Shown here piece by piece: positions 6,428 to 13,855 of a stretch of DNA of 13,855 nucleotides. The position numbers were made by a program, and so were the translations under genes. This stretch comes from an uncultured Eubacteriales bacterium (GTDB lineage: Bacteria > Bacillota > Clostridia > Oscillospirales > Acutalibacteraceae), in NCBI GenBank assembly GCA_934476025.1, contig CAKSNI010000010.1, forward strand, positions 1 through 13,855, written 5' to 3'. Under the pieces are notes generated by a model. The model searched no databases. It had not been told where the DNA came from and saw nothing but the letters and a program-made list of their open reading frames with translations. How positions within the stretch are numbered: the stretch's first letter is position 1; each line of letters starts with the position of its first letter.

Positions 6428-7579
6428 ATGAATTTTGAAGAACTGACAGAGTTTCTGGATTCCTGCCCGGAGCGTTTTGCCACCTACGGCGGTGATCTGA
6501 TGGTGATGCATCATCATCGGCCGGTTTACCGGCATACCTTCGGCATGGCCGATCGGAAAAGCGGCCGGAAAATGCAGGGGAACGAAGTATACCGCATTTA
6601 TTCCTGCAGTAAGGTGGCTACCTGTACGGCGATAATGAAACTGATGGAAGAAGGCAAACTGTCCTTGGATCAGCCGCTTGCCGAAATTCTTCCGGAATTT
6701 TCCCGGATGCAGGTGCAGCAAACCGATGAACACGGTGAAAAAACCCTTCGGCCGGCCAAAAATCCGATTTTGATCCGGCATTTGCTCACCATGACCGCCG
6801 GAATGACCTACGATTGCGGAAGCGACCCCATTCGCCGTGTGAAGGAAGCTACCCAGGGCCGGGTTCCGACCATGGACGGGGTTTGGGCTATGGCTCAAAT
6901 GCCGCTGGTGTTCGATCCGGGGGATCATTGGCATTACGGCCTTTGCCACGATGTGTTGGGCGGTGTGGTGGAAACGCTCAGCGGTCAAAAATTTTCGGAG
7001 TATATGACCGAGCATTTCTTTGAACCGCTGGGAATGCGGGAAACCTTTTATCATCTTTTGCCGCAGTTTGCGGATCGGTATATGCCGCAATATACCCGCA
7101 ATTCGGAGGGCACTCTGGCCACTCCGATGGATCCGGATAACAATGCCTGGTTTGAATTGGGCAGTGAATACGAAAGCGGCGGTGCCGGGGTAGTTTCCAC
7201 GGTGGAGGATTATATCCGCTTTGCCGAGATGCTGACTTCCGGCGGCGTGACGCCTTCCGGCAGGCGCCTGATATCCCGGGAATCGATCGATACCATGCGG
7301 AAAACCTATTTACCGATGGAAAAACTTTCGGAGTTCGGCAGCCGGGCGCTGGGGTATTCCTATGCCCTCGGTGTGCGGACCCATGTAAACGGGCCGGATG
7401 AAAAGTCCCAAAGCGGAAAGTATGAGTTTGGCTGGGACGGTGCGGCCGGTGCCTACATTGAAGCCGACCCGGAAAATGAGATCAGCATTTATTTCGGCTG
7501 TTCCACGCGTGCTCCGGCTAATGGGCAGATTCATCCGGTGATCCGGAATCTTGTTCACCGGGAATTGAACGGTAAATAA
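6428..7579 (+). CDS. Beta-lactamase-fold serine hydrolase (class C / EstB-like)
   Basis: A 383-residue protein starting at the ATG at 6428, with AAGGAG at 6414-6419. The catalytic SxxK is S59-C-S-K62 in the context RIYSCSKVATC. The second motif region is WHYGLCHDVLGGVVETLSG, with Y170 as the likely catalytic Tyr. The usual KTG/HxG position is FGWDGAAG (334-341), close to the W-G-G-A-A-G seen in family VIII esterases of the EstB type. No signal peptide is present, so it is probably cytosolic. That argues against penicillin binding or drug resistance and for an esterase or amidase on small substrates. The substrate cannot be read from the sequence. It lies directly after the rny terminator with no clear promoter of its own, so it may depend on read-through or on a promoter inside rny. 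Confidence 0.88.
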   Translation: MNFEELTEFLDSCPERFATYGGDLMVMHHHRPVYRHTFGMADRKSGRKMQGNEVYRIYSCSKVATCTAIMKLMEEGKLSLDQPLAEILPEFSRMQVQQTDEHGEKTLRPAKNPILIRHLLTMTAGMTYDCGSDPIRRVKEATQGRVPTMDGVWAMAQMPLVFDPGDHWHYGLCHDVLGGVVETLSGQKFSEYMTEHFFEPLGMRETFYHLLPQFADRYMPQYTRNSEGTLATPMDPDNNAWFELGSEYESGGAGVVSTVEDYIRFAEMLTSGGVTPSGRRLISRESIDTMRKTYLPMEKLSEFGSRALGYSYALGVRTHVNGPDEKSQSGKYEFGWDGAAGAYIEADPENEISIYFGCSTRAPANGQIHPVIRNLVHRELNGK

Positions 7580-7597
7580 CGGGCGCCGCAACGCCCG
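7580..7597 (+). other. Intergenic hairpin
   Basis: CGGGCG (7580-7585) and CGCCCG (7592-7597) form a perfect 6-base stem right after the serine hydrolase stop. No T-run follows, so it is more likely an mRNA 3'-end stabiliser or attenuating hairpin than a terminator. Confidence 0.55.
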
Positions 7598-7618
7598 ATT
7601 GAAAAAGGAGAAGTCCCT

Positions 7619-8146
7619 ATGAAAAATTGTCCGAATTGCAACACCCCGTTGGCCGACGATGCCGTATTCTGCACCAACTGCGGCCAAAAATTTGAAGAAG
7701 CGGCTCCGGCTGCCGAAACCGCCGAAGCGCCTCAGGCTTCCAATCCGGTATCGCAGCCCGCTCCGGTTGTTCCGACAGCCCCGGTGATGCCGGCACCCGA
7801 TCCCTTTGATCACACCGCTGAGTTTGACCCGAAGGATATTTCCGACAATAAGGTTTTTGCTATGCTCGGGTACCTGCTCGGAACCCTCGGAATTATCATT
7901 GCGCTGCTGGCCAGCAATCAATCCCCCTACACCCGGTTCCATGTCCGTCAGGCACTGAAATTCACGGTAGTGAAACTGCTGACCGTGATTTGCGGGGCCA
8001 TTTTGGGTATTACCATCATTGTACCGATCGCTGCCGCTATTTTCTGCGGCGTGCTCTGGGTGATTGAAATCATCTGTTTCTTCCAGGTGTGCTGCGGCAA
8101 GGCGAAAGAACCGGCCATTATCCGTTCGCTCGGCTTTTTGAAATAA
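7619..8146 (+). CDS. Zinc-ribbon membrane protein (DUF4870/Tic20-like)
   Basis: A 175-residue protein. Residues 4-21 form a zinc ribbon, C4-P-N-C7 and C18-T-N-C21-G. A Pro/Ala-rich linker follows (about 27-62). The rest has three probable membrane segments at about 79-98, 114-136 and 137-157, with the short motif SPYTRFHVRQALKF between the first two. That helix-loop-helix arrangement with an FHxRQA motif is typical of DUF4870-type small membrane proteins. The function is unknown. The ribbon would face the cytoplasm and could sense metal or bind a partner. The ATG at 7619 is preceded by AAAGGAG with a suitable gap. It probably shares a transcript with the serine hydrolase 39 bases upstream and ends at a strong terminator. 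Confidence 0.8.
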   Translation: MKNCPNCNTPLADDAVFCTNCGQKFEEAAPAAETAEAPQASNPVSQPAPVVPTAPVMPAPDPFDHTAEFDPKDISDNKVFAMLGYLLGTLGIIIALLASNQSPYTRFHVRQALKFTVVKLLTVICGAILGITIIVPIAAAIFCGVLWVIEIICFFQVCCGKAKEPAIIRSLGFLK

Positions 8147-8155
8147 TTTTAAGGC

Positions 8156-8187
8156 AAAAATTCCCGGAGTTTCCCGGGAATTTTTTT
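8156..8187 (+). terminator. Strong intrinsic terminator after the zinc-ribbon gene
   Basis: A 12-base perfect stem (8156-8167 with 8174-8185, core TTCCCGG/CCGGGAA) has a 6-base loop and a run of seven Ts at 8181-8187. It lies ten bases after the stop codon. Confidence 0.9.
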
Positions 8188-8188
8188 C

Positions 8189-8217
8189 TTGAAAATCGGG
8201 ATCTTTGCCCGTATAAT
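8189..8217 (+). promoter_or_regulatory. SigA promoter upstream of the GH30 remnant
   Basis: TTGAAA (8189-8194), 17 bases, and a perfect TATAAT (8212-8217), starting at the end of the upstream terminator's T-run. The promoter looks intact although the gene it serves is broken, so a transcript may still be made. Confidence 0.78.
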
Positions 8218-8271
8218 CAGGGCGACTGTTAAAAATGCCTGTAAAATATCGGCAGCGGGGGGGAGAAATCT

Positions 8272-9066
8272 ATGGAGGTCATTTCTTACACAACCAATCC
8301 AACGGTGTGTTTTCGCAAGCGTGCCCTGCGGGAAAGCGCCGAACCCATGGGGCGGGCGATCCGATTGATGATTGACGGGGAGTTGCCCGATCCGATGATC
8401 GGCTTCGGGGCGGCTCTCACCGGCAGCAGTACGGCACTGCTGAACCGGATGGATCCGGTTTAGAGAAAGAAATTGCTGCGGGACCTGTATACCGATCAGG
8501 GGCTGAATCTGTCGGTTGGCCGGGTCAGTGTCGGATCCAGCGATTATTCGCCGGAACTGTATACCTATGATGAAGTGGCAGGGGATACGGCCCTGGAGCA
8601 TTTTTCGGTAGAGCCGGATGAAGAATTTGTTCTTCCCATGCTGCGGGAAGTGTTGAAAATCAAACCGGAACTGTTTTTGTTTTCTTCTCCCTGGAGTCCT
8701 CCCGGATGGATGAAAACCGGAGGCAGTATGTGCGGTGGTCTTGTGACTTTGAACAGTCAAACCGGAGAACTTTCCTACAGCGGTCAATATCGGGCAATGC
8801 GGCATTTTTCCGGTTTGATTCAGTCCGGGGCAACCGTACTGAAAACCGAAACCCGGGGGGATGATACCGATTGTATGGCTTCTTACCCGAATTTATCCAA
8901 ACCGGTTTCGGCCTGTGCATTCCGCAATCCCGACGGAACAACCGTGGTGCAGATGACGAACCCGAACGAAACCCGCCGGCAGATGCAGACGACCTTTGGC
9001 GGAAAAAAATGGTATTTTGAACTGCTCGGGCAGTCGATTACTTCGGTGGTCTTTGCTGGGGAATAA
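8272..9066 (+). pseudogene. GH30 glucosylceramidase-like glycosidase, broken
   Basis: The frame opens at the ATG at 8272 after a G-rich ribosome site (GGGAG). Codons 1-63 end MIGFGAALTGSS...NRMDPV, and then TAG (8461-8463) interrupts. The same frame continues RKKLLRDLYTDQGLNLSVGR, ELYTYDE and SPWSPPGWMKTGGSMCGG, all typical of the GH30 N-terminal barrel. At about 8731-8739 it jumps directly to LVTLNSQTGELSYSGQY and a C-terminal beta domain ending at TAA 9066. Intact relatives have some 200 residues between these points, including the NEP acid/base Glu and the nucleophile Glu. All of that is absent. The gene therefore has a nonsense codon plus a large in-frame deletion and cannot be a working glycosidase. 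Family members cleave beta-glucosides, xylosides or fucosides; the ancestral substrate cannot be inferred. Confidence 0.88.
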
Positions 9067-9095
9067 AAGGTACCTTTGGTTTTTACCTTATAAAC

Positions 9096-9139
9096 AACAG
9101 GGTCTGCGGCAGGCGATTGCCTGCTGCAGACCCTGTTTT
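9096..9139. terminator. Bidirectional terminator between GH30 remnant and asnB
   Basis: A 19-base stem (9096-9114 with 9119-9137, one G-T pair) has a GATT loop. On the plus strand it ends in GTTTTA and on the minus strand in GTTGTTTAT. It lies between convergent genes, 30 bases after GH30 and 16 bases before the asnB stop, so it can serve both. Confidence 0.82.
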
Positions 9140-9152
9140 ATGGCAAGGAAGT

Positions 9153-10625
9153 TTATTTTCCGCTGTCGCCGTAGTTGGCAAGCACCCGGGCGGAAGGATC
9201 GTTGACATCGCAGCCCTTCCAGGATTTGTTCGGCATCCAGAAATCTTTGACCATTTCGCTTTGCCCCGGGTAAAATTCTTCAAAAATTTCCCGATACAAA
9301 AGCGACTCTTTGGTAAAAGGACGGGCGTGGGTATACCGGCTGCTCTTCTGAAGGAATTCTTCTTCGGTGTAAAGGGAATCCGCATATTCCTTGAGATCAT
9401 CCACCATGGAATGACCGACGGCATCCGAGAAGGCTGCTTTTTCACGGTAAAGAATATCTTTGGGGAGATAATCCCCTTCAAAAGCGTGACGAAGCAGATA
9501 TTTTCCTTTGTGATAGGTGTTGAGTTTCTTTTCGGGATCAATCGCCATGACATAGGAAACGAAATTCAGATCACCGAAGGGAACCCGGGCTTCCAGCGAG
9601 TTAACCGAAATACAGCGATCGGCCCGAAGAACATCGTACATATGCAGTTCCCGGATATCGGTGTTCTCGTGAATCCATTTGCACAGAAGATACATTCCCA
9701 TACTGGCGCGGATGGTGGTAATATCATAGGTTCCGAGAATCCGGATGACCTCCCGCAAAGAATCGAGAACCTGCCGACGGTCCATGAACACTTCGGTGTG
9801 GTCGCTTCCGATATAATCGGCAACCTCCCGGGCATATTTCAGATCGATGGCATCTTCGCTCATGCCGATGGCAAAGGTACGGATCGGGCGGTTACTCTGC
9901 CGGGCCGCGATGGAGCAGACCAGGGAGGAATCCAACCCACCCGAAAGCAGGAACCCGACCTTGGCATCCGAAACCAGTCGTTTTTCAACCCCGGCAATCA
10001 GTTTATCGTGAATGTTGCGGCAAACGGTATCCAGTGAATCATGGCAGATCGAATCCACCCGGGTAATGTCCCGATAACAGATGAACCGGCCGTCTTTGTA
10101 GTAATGTCCGGGAGGGAACGGCATAATCTTTTGGCAAATTCCGGTCAGGTTCTTCGGCTCGCTGGCAAAAACAATGGCTCCTTTGCGGTCATAGCCGTAA
10201 TAAAGCGGACGAATGCCGATCGGATCCCGGGCAGCCAGAAATTCCCCGGTTTTTCCGTCAAACAGAATCAGGGCAAATTCCGCATCCAGCATAGAAAAAC
10301 AGTCGGTGCCGTATTCGCGATAAAGAGGAAGAAGAATTTCACAGTCCGACCCGCTTTGAAAGGTGTATTTTTCGGAAAGCTGTTTGCGAATAGCCTCAAA
10401 TCCGTAGATTTCCCCGTTGCAAACCACAGAATCTCCGTCCCTCTCAAACGGCTGCATCCCTTCGGGAGTCAGCCCCATAATCGCCAGCCGGTGAAAGCCC
10501 AGCAACCCTTTGCCGGTATCAATCACCCGGGTATCATCCGGCCCTCTGGAAACGGTGGCGGAAAATCCTTTCATAAATTCAGAATAGGTGACCCCGGAGT
10601 CACAATAGCCCATGATGGAACACAT
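9153..10625 (-). CDS. asnB: Glutamine-dependent asparagine synthetase B, apparently lacking an internal active-site segment
   Basis: A 490-residue protein starting at the ATG at 10625, with AGGAGG eight bases upstream. The glutaminase domain is complete: nucleophile Cys2 in MCSIMGY, RGPDDT, GFHRLAIMG, CNGEIYG and ARDPIGIRPLYYG. The synthetase domain has the ATP PP-loop SGGLDSS (228-234). At R325 the text passes from KWIHENTDIR directly to ELHMYDVLRADR and LEARVPF. Family members have roughly 30-35 more residues here, including the conserved SGEGxDE motif, whose Glu is important for ATP-dependent amidation. The reading frame is kept. As written, the protein could still hydrolyse glutamine but probably cannot make asparagine. 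Its T-box leader specifies Asn, which supports AsnB as the ancestral function. A strain-level deletion and an assembly collapse are both possible. Confidence 0.85.
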   Translation of the reverse strand: MCSIMGYCDSGVTYSEFMKGFSATVSRGPDDTRVIDTGKGLLGFHRLAIMGLTPEGMQPFERDGDSVVCNGEIYGFEAIRKQLSEKYTFQSGSDCEILLPLYREYGTDCFSMLDAEFALILFDGKTGEFLAARDPIGIRPLYYGYDRKGAIVFASEPKNLTGICQKIMPFPPGHYYKDGRFICYRDITRVDSICHDSLDTVCRNIHDKLIAGVEKRLVSDAKVGFLLSGGLDSSLVCSIAARQSNRPIRTFAIGMSEDAIDLKYAREVADYIGSDHTEVFMDRRQVLDSLREVIRILGTYDITTIRASMGMYLLCKWIHENTDIRELHMYDVLRADRCISVNSLEARVPFGDLNFVSYVMAIDPEKKLNTYHKGKYLLRHAFEGDYLPKDILYREKAAFSDAVGHSMVDDLKEYADSLYTEEEFLQKSSRYTHARPFTKESLLYREIFEEFYPGQSEMVKDFWMPNKSWKGCDVNDPSARVLANYGDSGK

Positions 10626-10639
10626 AACAAAAACCTCCT

Positions 10640-10893
10640 GTTTGTTTTGGGTTCAGCAATCAATAGGGCAAGTGCTGTTTCTCGCGGTGCCACCTATTTT
10701 TGTTCTCTTACGGTTTCAAACAAAACCTGCCGCAATAACGGGCGGCGCCCGGCGTTCCTACTGAGAAAATTTCTGTTGGGATTGCAACTCGGCCGGTGTT
10801 ATTCGCCGGGGGGCTTCTGTACGGATTTCACCATCCCGTACTCTCTGAAAGGGCGTGCCCCGGGTACTTCTCCGGTCTGATAGCGTTTTTGCG
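10640..10893 (-). promoter_or_regulatory. T-box riboswitch, Asn specifier, upstream of asnB
   Basis: On the minus strand the leader has the T-box landmarks in order. The Stem I specifier-loop flank is AAGTA. CAGAGAG and GGTGAAA form the distal Stem I. The specifier loop reads GAAT-AAC-A, with the AAC Asn codon at 10800-10798. Near the end comes the T-box core AGGTGGCACCGCGAG (10695-10681). TGGC at 10692-10689 would pair with the tRNA end G-CCA; discriminator G73 is that of tRNA-Asn. The antiterminator forms well: ATAGG (10697-10693) with CCTAT (10667-10663), and GCGAG with CTTGC. Uncharged tRNA-Asn would therefore turn on asnB. I could not find the 3' arm or U-run of the competing terminator. 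Family identity is firm, and the Asn assignment is supported twice. Confidence 0.9.
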
Positions 10894-10912
10894 CGAAATT
10901 TAAAAAAGAAAA

Positions 10913-12268
<1,356 letters not shown>

Positions 12269-12332
12269 AGGGTTTCCTCCAAAATTGTGTAATAGAATAT
12301 CGTATATACGCCGCACATTCATGCGGAGAATA

Positions 12333-13244
12333 TCAAAGAAGGGATTCTTTGGCGTGAATCAGCCGGACAATCATTTCATGGGCCGGAGTGGGGATGGCAT
12401 AACGGATGCCCAGCTTTACCACCGCCCCGTTGATGAAATCAATTTCGGTTTTCCGGCCGTGCTCCAAATCCTGACACATTGAGGCTTTGCCGACCCGCAG
12501 GGTATCGGCGGTTTTGATCAGACTTCTGTAGATGGTTTCTAAATCAAATTCCTCACCGTCGGCTTTGGCTACGGCGACCGCTTCGGTCAACAGGGTATAG
12601 GCCAGCGCCTGAACATCGGCGGAATCGGCCAGGACGGAAATCGGCGCATCCAGCAGAGCTGTCAGCGGATTGATGGTCATATTGACAAACAGCTTTTCCC
12701 ATAAAAGACGATTGACATCTTCACACGCCTGCGCCTGGATCCCGCACCGGGAAAAGGCCTGTTCGATTTCCCCGGCTGCCGCCATATTGCCGCAGGGGGA
12801 ACCGATATGGGTCATTCCCGAACCGGAATGCAGAATGGTGCCGGGGGAAAGGGTAACGCAGTTGTGCTTGGTGGTGCCGAGAAGAACCTGCCGGCGATCG
12901 GCGAATTCTTCCAGAACTTCTTCATTGCCCATCCCGTTCTGCAGCGAAAGCAAAAGGGTATTTTCCCCGATCAACTCCCGGTTGCCGGCAAGGGCAGCGC
13001 GGCTGGCGGTGTCTTTCACAAAGACAATCACCAGATCCATCGGTTCGTGAACCGTTCCGCTCAGCGCGGCGGGAACCCGGCAAACGGATTCGGTGTTATC
13101 CGGCTCTTTTTTGAGAATGCCGTTTCGGTTGATGGCATCTACGGCCGGCTGGCTGATATCCAGCAGCAGGACTTCCTGTTTCGGATGAAGCAGACAGGCA
13201 TACAGACATCCCATAGCCCCTGCCCCGATGATGGCAATTTTCAC
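12333..13244 (-). CDS. panE: 2-Dehydropantoate (ketopantoate) 2-reductase
   Basis: A 303-residue NADPH-dependent reductase. The Rossmann motif GAGAMG is at residues 7-12. SLQNGMGNEE (100-109), WEKLFVNMTINPLTAL (K184 and N188 as the likely catalytic Lys and substrate Asn) and KASMCQDLEHGRKTEIDFINGA follow in family order. The reaction converts ketopantoate to pantoate for pantothenate and CoA. Ketopantoate is made from the valine 2-oxo acid, so placement behind ilvE fits. The start is a GTG at 13244 overlapping the ilvE stop as GTGA, with GGAG about eleven bases upstream in ilvE. No panB or panC is in the window. Some PanE homologues reduce other 2-oxo acids, so the exact substrate is likely rather than certain. 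Confidence 0.9.
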   Translation of the reverse strand: MKIAIIGAGAMGCLYACLLHPKQEVLLLDISQPAVDAINRNGILKKEPDNTESVCRVPAALSGTVHEPMDLVIVFVKDTASRAALAGNRELIGENTLLLSLQNGMGNEEVLEEFADRRQVLLGTTKHNCVTLSPGTILHSGSGMTHIGSPCGNMAAAGEIEQAFSRCGIQAQACEDVNRLLWEKLFVNMTINPLTALLDAPISVLADSADVQALAYTLLTEAVAVAKADGEEFDLETIYRSLIKTADTLRVGKASMCQDLEHGRKTEIDFINGAVVKLGIRYAIPTPAHEMIVRLIHAKESLL

Positions 13245-13855
13245 GGCTTATCAATCTCCATAATCCAGCCTTCGGGAGCCGGAATATCTTCGTGCTGAAT
13301 GCCCAGAAGGGTCTGATACAGCTTTTCGATAACACCGTCCTCTTTGGCTTCGTAGTGATATTCTTTTCCGTGGTCATCAATGGTGCCGACGGGAGAAATA
13401 ACCGCTGCCGTCCCGCAAAGGCCGCATTCGGCAAAATCGCCCAGTTCGCTTAAGCGGATCGGCCGTTCTTCCACCGGAATCCCCAAAAGGTGCTCGGCTA
13501 CATACAAAAGGGAACGGCGGGTAATGGAAGGAAGAATGGTATCGGAATGCGGAGTGATCAGTTTTCCGTCTTTGGTGACGAACAAAATGTTGGCTCCGCC
13601 GGTTTCTTCCAAAAAGGTACGGGTTGCCGAATCCACATACAGGTTTTCGTCATACCCTTTGGCGTGGGCATCGGCAATCGGATAAAGGCTCATGGCGTAG
13701 TTCAGACCGGCTTTGATATGCCCGGTCCCGTGGGGAGCAGCCCGGTCAAAGTCACTGATCCGGATACGAAGCGGACGCTTGCCGCCGGCAAAGTAGGAGC
13801 CGACCGGCGTTCCGAAAACACGGAATTCGAATTCACTGGCCGGTTTGACGCCGAT
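13241..13855 (-). CDS. ilvE: Branched-chain amino acid aminotransferase, C-terminal part (cut by window edge)
   Basis: A partial gene of 204 residues plus stop, open to the right edge in frame. It shows fold-type IV PLP-enzyme motifs of the group II branched-chain aminotransferases. The PLP-binding Lys lies in HIKAGLNYAMSLYP (codon 13714-13712). EETGGANILFVTKDG is next, then TLLPSITRRSLL-like substrate helices (here TILPSITRRS) and ECGLCGTAAVISPVG, which binds the cofactor phosphate. The enzyme moves the amino group between glutamate and the branched-chain 2-oxo acids. It is the first gene seen of the minus-strand ilvE-panE-gdhA-asnB group and is translationally coupled to panE. The C-terminus (WIMEIDKP) appears complete. 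The start and promoter lie outside the window. Confidence 0.93.
   Translation of the reverse strand: MGVKPASEFEFRVFGTPVGSYFAGGKRPLRIRISDFDRAAPHGTGHIKAGLNYAMSLYPIADAHAKGYDENLYVDSATRTFLEETGGANILFVTKDGKLITPHSDTILPSITRRSLLYVAEHLLGIPVEERPIRLSELGDFAECGLCGTAAVISPVGTIDDHGKEYHYEAKEDGVIEKLYQTLLGIQHEDIPAPEGWIMEIDKP

Noticed and set aside
6428..7579. Antibiotic-resistance beta-lactamase
   Set aside because: There is no signal peptide, and the third motif is W-D-G-A-A-G rather than KTG, as in esterase-like relatives. Nothing indicates drug resistance.
8461..8463. Possible UAG recoding (pyrrolysine or stop reassignment) in GH30
   Set aside because: No other gene whose stop is visible in the window uses TAG, which would be compatible with recoding. 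However, the same gene also lacks its catalytic core, so simple decay explains it better and no other internal TAG is seen.
9117..10037. Open frame of 306 codons (and another at 10041-10880) on the plus strand opposite asnB and its leader
   Set aside because: They are antisense shadows. They overlap the terminator hairpin and the T-box and show no conserved motif.

Overview
The window reads as chromosomal DNA from a low-to-mid-GC Gram-positive, most likely a spore-forming member of the Clostridia (an Oscillospiraceae-like gut bacterium is a reasonable guess). The basis is a ytfI/ytfJ (GerW) sporulation pair, RNase Y, ZapA next to a U32 protein, an asparagine T-box, purine-rich Shine-Dalgarno sites and vegetative (SigA-like) promoters with 17-base spacers. 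No phage, transposon, CRISPR array, rRNA or tRNA is visible.

Layout. The left end holds the N-terminal part of an MgtE-type magnesium transporter (minus strand, cut by the window edge). Divergent from it is zapA (TTG start), overlapping a 690-residue U32-family protein. A convergent minus-strand pair follows: a DUF2953 membrane protein (ytfI) and gerW (ytfJ), joined by an ATGA overlap and ended by a strong terminator. A 425-base divergent intergenic region carries two opposed promoters, a 21-base tandem repeat and a roughly 220-base leader in front of rny (RNase Y). Downstream of rny are a class C beta-lactamase-fold serine hydrolase and a zinc-ribbon membrane protein. Next is a decayed GH30 glycosidase gene with an in-frame stop and a large internal deletion, but an intact-looking promoter.

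The right third is on the minus strand and handles amino-group and branched-chain 2-oxo-acid metabolism. In transcription order it is ilvE (partial), panE (GTGA overlap), gdhA, an Asn-type T-box leader and asnB. IlvE uses glutamate to aminate branched-chain oxo acids, PanE reduces ketopantoate, which derives from the valine oxo acid, GdhA makes glutamate from 2-oxoglutarate and ammonia, and AsnB would make asparagine from aspartate and glutamine.

The most striking observation is a run of damage between about 8.3 and 10.7 kb. GH30 has lost its catalytic core. AsnB appears to lack, in frame, the segment that normally contains the SGEGxDE motif. The T-box has a well-formed antiterminator, but I cannot find the 3' arm or U-run of its terminator. 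These may be real deletions in a decaying locus or assembly collapses. I found no convincing new defence or mobile system here.
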